Made by a program: the position numbers and the translations under genes
Notes under the pieces: generated by a model
The model's database searches: none
What the model saw: only the letters and a program-made list of their open reading frames with translations
Told to the model about the DNA's origin: nothing
Assembly (NCBI GenBank): GCA_022567055.1
Contig: JADFHU010000085.1
Coordinates: forward strand, 1-11,970
From: Planctomycetota bacterium
GTDB taxonomy: Bacteria; Planctomycetota; Phycisphaerae; Sedimentisphaerales; Anaerobacaceae
Reading direction: 5' to 3'
Length of the DNA stretch: 11,970 nucleotides
Shown here: one piece after another, positions 6,275-11,970 of the stretch
Numbering within the stretch: position 1 is the stretch's first letter
Layout of the letters: the number at the start of each line of letters is the position of its first letter

Positions 6275-6316
6275 GTCACACTGATCTAGCCACAAACCAC
6301 TAATCACTAGTCACTT
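6275..6316 (-). repeat. Six tandem degenerate heptamers between carB and carA
   Basis: On the minus strand the spacer reads as consecutive 7-base units AAGTGAC, TAGTGAT, TAGTGGT, TTGTGGC, TAGATCA, GTGTGAC, roughly (T/A)AGTGAY. The four units nearest carB are the clearest and the fifth is strongly decayed. The first unit contains the carB stop codon (TGA, 6311-6313), so the array begins in the last codons of the gene. The units match the TAGTGATTAGTGA-type short repeats often seen between bacterial genes (general knowledge). It leaves 25 bases before the carA GTG. Confidence 0.6.
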
Positions 6317-9300
6317 ATTATAAAGCTGAATAGCCTTGACACCCATTGTCTTGCTCCTGATCGATTCGATCGCCTGTACGACCGCTGCGGCGGCCCGAAT
6401 GGTAGTGACATAGGGGATCTGTTTTTCCAGGGCGTTTCTGCGGATGGAGAAGGAGTCCAGGATCGACTGCTTGCCCACGGTGGTATTGACAATCAGGTCA
6501 AAGTCACCATTGATGATGGCATCCACAATGTGGGGCCTGCCCTCGGTGATCTTGAGTGCGGACTCGGCAGGGATGTCGTGCCGGGTAATTTCCGCCCAGG
6601 TGCCTTGGGTGGCGACGATTCGAAAGCCGAGACGGTGGAGCTTTCCCGCCAATTCGACGGTGCGACCCTTGTCGGCATCCTTGACACTGAACAGAATCGT
6701 CCCCTCAAGGGGAAGGCTGTTGCCGACGGCGATCTGCGCCTTGGCAAAGGCCATGCCGAAATCTGTGGCAATGCCCATGACCTCGCCCGTGGACAACATC
6801 TCCGGCCCGAGCAGGGTGTCCGTGCCGGGGAACTTCAGGAAGGGGAAGATCGCCTCCTTCACCGCATAGTGATCGCGCTGCACTTGTTGGGTGAAGCCCA
6901 GTTCCTTGAGTGTCTTACCCGCCATGACCTTGGCTGCCAGTTTGGCCAAGGGCACGCCGATGGCCTTGCTGACGAAGGGAATGGTGCGCGAGGCACGCGG
7001 GTTGACTTCCAGGATGTAGATCTCGTCGTTTTTGACGGCAAACTGGATGTTGATCAGGCCCTTGACCTTCAGTTCCAGGGCCAGCAATTTGGTCTGTCTG
7101 CCCAGTTCCTTCACGATCTTGGCGGGCACCGAGATGGGGGGCAGCGAACAGGCGCTGTCCCCGGAATGGACCCCGGCCTCTTCGATGTGTTCCATGATGC
7201 CGCCGATGACCACCCGCGTGCCGTCTGAGATGGCGTCCACGTCAAACTCGGTGGCGTCGTCGAGGAATTTGTCGATGAGGATGGGGTGCTCCCCCGAGGC
7301 CTCGATCGCATTTTCCACGCAGGCCTTCAGGTCCGACGCATCGTGGACGATCTCCATGGCCCGGCCTCCCAACACGAAGGAGGGGCGGATTAGCAGGGGA
7401 TACCCAAGCCTGTCGGCAATCTTCTGGGTCTCTTCATAGGTGGTGGCGGTGCCACTGAGGGGCTGCCGCAGGTTTAGCTTTTCGACGAGTTGGTTGAAGC
7501 GCTCCCTGTTTTCCGCGCGGTCGATGCTATCGGGGCTGGTACCGATGATGGGGACCCCGGCCTTTTCCAACGCGACCGCCAATTTCAGCGGGGTCTGTCC
7601 GCCAAACTGTACGATCACACCGTCCGGCCGCTCCTTCTCGATGATGTTCATGACATCTTCGAAGGTGAGGGGCTCAAAGTAAAGTCGGTCTGAGGTGTCG
7701 TAGTCGGTACTGACGGTCTCGGGATTGCAATTGACCATGATCGATTCCACGCCGATCTCCGCCAGGGCAAAGGAGGCGTGCACACAGCAATAGTCAAATT
7801 CGATGCCCTGACCGATGCGGTTGGGACCGCCCCCCAGGATCACGATCTTTCTCTGTTCGGTCGGGTCGGCCTCGCATTCTTCTTCGTAGGTGGAATAGAG
7901 GTAGGGCGTATTCGCCTCGAACTCGGCGCCGCAGGTGTCCACCCGCTTGTACACAGGATTGACGCCTAGACTTTGCCGATGCTTGCGGAGCACGGGTTCC
8001 TCTACGCCGATCTTCTCGGCCAGGTATCTGTCACTATAGCCATAGCCCTTGGCCTGTCGCATCAGGGCGGGTTTGAAGTTGTCCAGCGCGCCCACCTTCT
8101 GAATCCTGCTTTCGAGTTGGACGATGTCACGGATGTTGTGCAGGAACCAGGGGTCGATGCAGGTGATCTGGTAGAGTTCGTCGATGGTGACCTTGCGGCG
8201 CAGCGCCTCGGCCACATACCATAGTTTGTCCCAGCAGTTGCTGCGGAGTTTGTCCTTCAATGCCTTCAGAGAGAGGTTTGGTTTGATGTGTCTGTTGTCG
8301 AAAGAGTAGCGGTCGATCTCCAGCGATCGGATCGCCTTCTGCAAGGACTCTTTAAAGGTGCGACCGATGGCCATCGCCTCGCCGACCGATTTCATCTGAA
8401 TCGTCAGTTCGGGTTTGGTCTTGGGAAACTTTTCAAAGTTAAATCGGGGCCACTTGGTGACGCAGTAATCGATGGTGGGCTCGAAACAGGCGGGTGTCTT
8501 CTTGGTGATGTCATTGGGGATCTCGTCCAGGGTATACCCGACGGCCAGCAGCGAGGCGATCTTGGCGATGGGAAAACCGGTTGCCTTGGACGCCAGGGCC
8601 GAACTCCGAGAGACCCGGGGGTTCATCTCGATCACGTAGAGCTTGCCGTTGCGAGGATTGACCGAGAACTGGATGTTGGAGCCGCCTGTTTCGACGCCGA
8701 TGGCCCGGATGATCTTCAGGGAGGCGTCCCTCATGATCTGATATTCCTTGTCCGTGAGGGTCTGGGCGGGCGCGACCGTGATGCTGTCACCGGTGTGGAT
8801 GCCCATGGGATCGAGATTCTCAATCGAGCAGACGATCACTACGTTGTCCTTGCAGTCCCGCATGACCTCCAGTTCAAACTCTTTCCACCCCATCACCGAC
8901 TCTTCCACCAGGACCTGGCGGGTGGGACTGAGATCGAGGGCCCATTTGATGAACTGTTTGTACTCCTCCATGTTGTACGCCACATTGCCGCCGGTGCCGC
9001 CCAGCGTGTAAGAGGGACGGATGATGGCGGGAAACCCGACCAGGTCGATCATCGCCTCGGCCTCTTCCCAGGTGTGGGCATACCCGCTCTGGGGTACCTC
9101 CAGGCCGATCTCTTCCATGATCTGTTTGAATTTGTCCCGTTCCTCGGCCCGCCGGATGGAATTCAGATTGGCTCCCAGCATGCGGACGTTGTATTTTTCG
9201 AGGACACCCTTCTCTGCCAGCTCGACCGCCGTGTTGAGGCCCGTCTGTCCGCCCAAGGTGGGGAGAATGCTGTCCGGGCGTTCCTTGCGAATGATCTTCT

Positions 9301-9523
9301 CGACGATGTCGGCCGTGATGGGTTCGATATAGGTGCGATCCGCCATCTCGGGATCGGTCATGATGGTGGCCGGATTGCTATTGACCAGCACGACCTTGTA
9401 TCCCTCCGCCCGCAACACCTTGCAGGCCTGGGCCCCCGAATAGTCGAACTCACAGGCCTGCCCGATGACGATGGGACCGGAGCCGATGATGAGGATCTTC
9501 TTGATGTCCTGACGTTTTGGCAT
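6311..9523 (-). CDS. carB: Carbamoyl-phosphate synthase large subunit
   Basis: CarB makes carbamoyl phosphate from ammonia (delivered by CarA), bicarbonate and two ATP. The 1070-residue length matches the family (E. coli 1073). The two homologous ATP-grasp halves are both intact: the first opens with IIGSGPIVIGQACEFDYSGA and the second, near residue 560, with VILGGGPNRIGQGIEFDY. Each has its own NPRVSRSSA / NPRASRTIP metal-binding stretch. Residues about 400-550 form the oligomerisation region. From about 935 on lies the MGS-like allosteric domain, with a Lys before the helix, VATQGT, ALKITEGRPHI and NTT(V)GK. These residues correspond to the UMP/ornithine-binding Lys and Thr residues of E. 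coli CarB, so effector control looks conserved. ATG 9523 (MPKRQDIKKILIIGSGP) is the family start; a TTG at 9583 would add 20 unrelated residues. It precedes carA and follows gltBD after about 200 bases. Confidence 0.98.
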   Translation of the reverse strand: MPKRQDIKKILIIGSGPIVIGQACEFDYSGAQACKVLRAEGYKVVLVNSNPATIMTDPEMADRTYIEPITADIVEKIIRKERPDSILPTLGGQTGLNTAVELAEKGVLEKYNVRMLGANLNSIRRAEERDKFKQIMEEIGLEVPQSGYAHTWEEAEAMIDLVGFPAIIRPSYTLGGTGGNVAYNMEEYKQFIKWALDLSPTRQVLVEESVMGWKEFELEVMRDCKDNVVIVCSIENLDPMGIHTGDSITVAPAQTLTDKEYQIMRDASLKIIRAIGVETGGSNIQFSVNPRNGKLYVIEMNPRVSRSSALASKATGFPIAKIASLLAVGYTLDEIPNDITKKTPACFEPTIDYCVTKWPRFNFEKFPKTKPELTIQMKSVGEAMAIGRTFKESLQKAIRSLEIDRYSFDNRHIKPNLSLKALKDKLRSNCWDKLWYVAEALRRKVTIDELYQITCIDPWFLHNIRDIVQLESRIQKVGALDNFKPALMRQAKGYGYSDRYLAEKIGVEEPVLRKHRQSLGVNPVYKRVDTCGAEFEANTPYLYSTYEEECEADPTEQRKIVILGGGPNRIGQGIEFDYCCVHASFALAEIGVESIMVNCNPETVSTDYDTSDRLYFEPLTFEDVMNIIEKERPDGVIVQFGGQTPLKLAVALEKAGVPIIGTSPDSIDRAENRERFNQLVEKLNLRQPLSGTATTYEETQKIADRLGYPLLIRPSFVLGGRAMEIVHDASDLKACVENAIEASGEHPILIDKFLDDATEFDVDAISDGTRVVIGGIMEHIEEAGVHSGDSACSLPPISVPAKIVKELGRQTKLLALELKVKGLINIQFAVKNDEIYILEVNPRASRTIPFVSKAIGVPLAKLAAKVMAGKTLKELGFTQQVQRDHYAVKEAIFPFLKFPGTDTLLGPEMLSTGEVMGIATDFGMAFAKAQIAVGNSLPLEGTILFSVKDADKGRTVELAGKLHRLGFRIVATQGTWAEITRHDIPAESALKITEGRPHIVDAIINGDFDLIVNTTVGKQSILDSFSIRRNALEKQIPYVTTIRAAAAVVQAIESIRSKTMGVKAIQLYNK

Positions 9524-9584
9524 AGTTCCGTCGGAGTGTATTAAAGAACCGGCATTGTCACGCAGAGGTTGGACCGATGGCAAA

Positions 9585-9596
9585 CACCCATGGGTG
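9585..9596. promoter_or_regulatory. Perfect 12-base palindrome upstream of carB (possible operator)
   Basis: CACCCATGGGTG is fully self-complementary and lies 62-73 bases before the carB ATG in the gltD-carB spacer. It is close to two weak promoter candidates on the minus strand: TTTAAT at 9540-9545 (five of six to the -10 consensus, no -35 seen), and TTGACG (9635-9640) with TAAACA (9611-9616) at 18 bases. Its position suits a binding site for a dimeric regulator of carBA, but no known operator is recognised, and a 12-base palindrome can occur by chance. Confidence 0.25.
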
Positions 9597-9722
9597 ATAC
9601 GTGTGGTGATTGTTTACCAGGAGAAGGCCCCCTTCGTCAAGGTCTAAGACAAGGACTCATCGCGCGCCGGCCTGGCAATCGTTTGCGGGACAACAAGACC
9701 GTCTCAATAACACCCTGGGGTA

Positions 9723-11312
9723 TCAGCTCCCTCCGGCCGTAAGCGACGCCTCCAAGGTCACGCCGGGGGCCGGCAGCGTGCTACTGCCTTGCAGAAACTG
9801 ATCGATGGCACGCGCAGCACCGCGGCCTTCGTTGATGGCCCAGACGACCAGCGACTGTCCACGCCGGCAGTCACCGGCGACGAATACGCCCTCGACGTTG
9901 GTGGCGAAGGGGCCATGTTTAGCCTTGAAGGTCTGCCAGTTGGCCCGCGGGTTTTGCATCTCCAGGCCCAGCATCTCGCCGACGGTCTTTTCCGGACCGA
10001 CGAAGCCGGTTGCGAAGAGCACCAGGTCGGCCGGCCACTCTTTTTCCGTGCCTGCGACTTCCCGCCAGGGCAATCCACTGTCGGCGGGCCGGGACCAATC
10101 GACACCGACCGTCCGGACCGCTTTGACTCGCCCCTGGCCATCGTCGATAAAGGCCTTGGTCAGGATGGTGTAGGTCCGCGGGTCCTTTCCGAATCGAGCG
10201 GTGGACTCTTCGTGCGCATAGTCCACCCGGGCGATGCGGGGCCACTCGGGCCAGGGGTTGTTCGCGGCCCGATCGGCTGGGGGCTGGTCGAGCAGTTCGA
10301 AATTCACCAGGCTCTTGCAGCCGTGGCGCAGCGCGGTGCCGATGCAATCCGCTCCGGTGTCACCGCCCCCGATGACGATGACCTCTCTGTCGCGAGCGGA
10401 AATATAGTCGTCTTTCTCCAAACGCGAATCGAGCAGACTCTTGGTGTTATGCGTCAGAAACGCCATGGCCTGATGAATGCCTTTTAGGTCACGTCCCGGA
10501 CAGCGGGCCATGGGATCGAAGGGATGGGTCGCGCCGGTGGCCAGGAGCAGTGCATCCTGTTCTTCCAGGAGCTGCTCGGGGTCGATGAACTGAATCTCGC
10601 AGCCGCGCTCCTGCATGATCCGAGTCATGTGACCCGGCTCAAAGGCTTCTTGCTTGCCGACGTGGGCACAGGTGACAAACTTGACGCCCTCTCTCCGCAG
10701 CAGGTTGACACGGCGCTCGACCACACCCTTGCCGAGCTTCATGTTGGGGATGCCATACATCAATAGACCGCCGATACGGTCCGCACGTTCGTAGACGGTC
10801 ACTTTGTGGCCGACCGTGTTCATCTGGGCGGCAGCGGCCAGACCCGCGGGTCCGGAGCCGACCACCGCGACCTTCTTGCCGGTTCGCGTCCGGGGCGGAT
10901 GGGGTTTGACCCAGCCTTCGGCGAAGCCGCGATCGATGATGGCGTTTTCGATGTTCTTGATGGTCACCGCAGGTTCGATGATCGCCAGCACGCAGGACCC
11001 TTCACAGGGTGCCGGACAAGTTCGGCCGGTGAATTCCGGGAAATTGTTGGTCTTGTGCAAGCGGTCCAATGCGTCGCGCCAACGGTCCTGATAGATGAGG
11101 TCATTCCACTCGGGGATCAGATTGTCGATAGGGCAGCCGCTCTCCGATTGGCAGAAGGGGACACCGCAATCCATGCAGCGTGCTCCCTGGGTCTGCAGCG
11201 GCTGCTTTGCCGGCTGAGTAAAGATCTCGTCGAAGTCCTTGATCCGAACCAGCGCTTCACGGTAGGGAACCGCCCTACGCGGGTATTCTTTAAAGCCCGT
11301 TGGTTTTCCCAT
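9723..11312 (-). CDS. gltD: Glutamate synthase (NADPH/NADH) small subunit
   Basis: GltD takes electrons from NAD(P)H through FAD and Fe-S centres to GltB, which converts glutamine plus 2-oxoglutarate to two glutamates. The 529-residue protein has the N-terminal Fe-S domain with Cys46, 49, 54, 60 (CMDCGVPFCQSESGC) and Cys99, 103, 107 (CPAPCEGSC). It also has the FAD GxGxxG motif VGSGPAGLAAA (151-161), the NAD(P)-binding VIGGGDTGADC (313-323) and the FAD-closing AGDCRRGQSLVVWAINEGRGAA region (479-500). It is longer than the usual 470-490 residues. A visible extra stretch of about 20 residues (220-243) separates KFVTCAHVG from IDPEQLLEEQDALLLATGAT, and a C-terminal tail adds more. The ATG at 11312 has GAGAAG about ten bases upstream and lies 25 bases behind the gltB stop, so the two form an operon. 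NADPH versus NADH use cannot be decided from what I see. Confidence 0.96.
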   Translation of the reverse strand: MGKPTGFKEYPRRAVPYREALVRIKDFDEIFTQPAKQPLQTQGARCMDCGVPFCQSESGCPIDNLIPEWNDLIYQDRWRDALDRLHKTNNFPEFTGRTCPAPCEGSCVLAIIEPAVTIKNIENAIIDRGFAEGWVKPHPPRTRTGKKVAVVGSGPAGLAAAAQMNTVGHKVTVYERADRIGGLLMYGIPNMKLGKGVVERRVNLLRREGVKFVTCAHVGKQEAFEPGHMTRIMQERGCEIQFIDPEQLLEEQDALLLATGATHPFDPMARCPGRDLKGIHQAMAFLTHNTKSLLDSRLEKDDYISARDREVIVIGGGDTGADCIGTALRHGCKSLVNFELLDQPPADRAANNPWPEWPRIARVDYAHEESTARFGKDPRTYTILTKAFIDDGQGRVKAVRTVGVDWSRPADSGLPWREVAGTEKEWPADLVLFATGFVGPEKTVGEMLGLEMQNPRANWQTFKAKHGPFATNVEGVFVAGDCRRGQSLVVWAINEGRGAARAIDQFLQGSSTLPAPGVTLEASLTAGGS

Positions 11313-11337
11313 TGTCTGTTTCTTCTCTTTCGAGAGA

Positions 11338-11970
11338 CTAGTGCACGGCCGCTTCCATCTCTTCGTCGTGGACCTGCCGTTCTATCAGCACGCGCTTGTA
11401 ATCGATGGGCATCACCTTGACAAACACTTCGAGGATATCCGGCCACTGGCTGAGCAGCTCCTCTGCGACCCGGGAGCCTGTGTATTTGTGGTGCAACTCA
11501 ATCATGTCGAGCAACTCAGAGATGTCCTGGTCGCCGCAAACGGGTTCCAACTCCACCGTGCCGAGATTACAGTTGGTCTGGAAGATTTCGCGATCCGGCG
11601 CCCACACGTAGGCCATGCCGCCGGACATGCCGGCGGCGAAATTGCGTCCGGTTGGGCCGAGGATGATGGTCCGGCCCCCGGTCATGTATTCGCAGGCGTG
11701 GTCACCGACGCCTTCGACGACGGCCCAGGCGCCACTGTTGCGGACACAGAAACGCTCGGCCGCCCGCCCTCGGAAAAAGGCCTGGCCGCTGGTGGCGCCG
11801 TAGAGGACCACGTTGCCGATGAGGATGTTCTCTTCGGGGGCGAATCCGCTCAGCTTGGGCGGATAGATGACCATCCGCCCCCCCGACAGGCCCTTGCCGA
11901 CGTATTCATTGGCGACACCTTCCAGTTCCAGGGGGCTGCATCTCGCCAGCCAGCTGCCAAAGCTCTGTCC
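11338..11970 (-). CDS. gltB: Glutamate synthase large subunit, C-terminal end (5' part outside window)
   Basis: The frame is open to the window edge on the minus strand and ends at TAG (11338-11340), giving the last 210 residues. They form the GltB C-terminal GXGXG beta-helix domain. Its glycine repeats are plain: GQSFGSWL, NEYVGKGLSGGRMVIYPP, GNVVLYGATSGQAFFRGRAAERFCVRNSGA, VVEGVGDHACEYMTGG, and GPTGRNFAAGMSGGMAYV. In the complete enzyme this domain follows the FMN/3Fe-4S synthase domain and supports the ammonia tunnel between the amidotransferase and synthase sites. The final helix (EVFVKVMPIDYKRVL) is the usual end of the family. gltD follows after 25 bases, completing gltBD. Confidence 0.96.
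   Translation of the reverse strand, partial: GQSFGSWLARCSPLELEGVANEYVGKGLSGGRMVIYPPKLSGFAPEENILIGNVVLYGATSGQAFFRGRAAERFCVRNSGAWAVVEGVGDHACEYMTGGRTIILGPTGRNFAAGMSGGMAYVWAPDREIFQTNCNLGTVELEPVCGDQDISELLDMIELHHKYTGSRVAEELLSQWPDILEVFVKVMPIDYKRVLIERQVHDEEMEAAVH

Noticed and set aside
6530..7228. 232-codon plus-strand open frame opposite carB
   Set aside because: Antisense shadow of carB with no motif and no ribosome binding site that I can see.
8288..9544. 418-codon open frame on the plus strand opposite carB
   Set aside because: It is antisense to a well-conserved gene in a GC-rich codon pattern that leaves the opposite frame open. The product is low-complexity (rich in Asp, Gly, Leu, Arg) with no recognisable domain.
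9621..9634. Small GC-rich hairpin (GAAGG/CCTTC) between gltD and carB as a terminator for gltBD
   Set aside because: Only five base pairs with a three-base loop and no T-run on the downstream side; too weak to call.
9789..10487. 232-codon plus-strand open frame opposite gltD
   Set aside because: Antisense shadow of gltD; composition reflects the complementary coding strand.
1..11970. CRISPR array, tRNA, rRNA, intact transposase or phage genes
   Set aside because: No regularly spaced repeats of 24-40 bases, no cloverleaf or rRNA-like stretches, and no integrase or transposase motifs were seen on either strand.

Overview
The window looks like a chromosomal piece of a moderately GC-rich, Gram-negative-type bacterium. 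Central metabolism genes are spaced normally, no tRNA, rRNA, CRISPR array or transposase gene is visible, and small repeats sit in the intergenic gaps. The gene content (an Aas-type acyl-ACP synthetase, a gltBD-carBA cluster, a lipid-kinase-like gene, a small-ORF/nucleotidyltransferase pair) would suit Nitrospirota, NC10 or a deltaproteobacterial-type lineage. That is inference only; no marker gene here decides it.

Plus strand, 1-1675: the 3' part of an acyl-ACP synthetase (Aas-like) gene (1-1008), then a two-gene module of a 70-residue protein (1081-1293) overlapping a minimal nucleotidyltransferase (1226-1675). The nucleotidyltransferase stop codon overlaps the stop codon of the convergent ribokinase gene.

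Minus strand, 11970 down to 1672: the end of gltB, gltD, carB, carA, a perfect-arm palindrome, a divergent PfkB-family kinase with a diacylglycerol/sphingosine-kinase-like gene directly behind it, an octamer-based inverted repeat, a frameshifted DUF1294 remnant, and a ribokinase gene.

GltBD makes glutamate from glutamine and 2-oxoglutarate. CarBA uses glutamine to make carbamoyl phosphate for arginine and pyrimidines, so the right half of the window is a glutamine-use block. carB precedes carA, the reverse of the usual order. The PfkB kinase and lipid-kinase genes are 14 bases apart behind a plausible promoter and are probably co-transcribed; their substrates are unknown.

No clearly new multi-gene system stands out. 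The items most worth a second look are the PfkB/lipid-kinase pair, the overlapping small-ORF/nucleotidyltransferase pair with an apparently near-leaderless start, and four distinct intergenic sequence structures.
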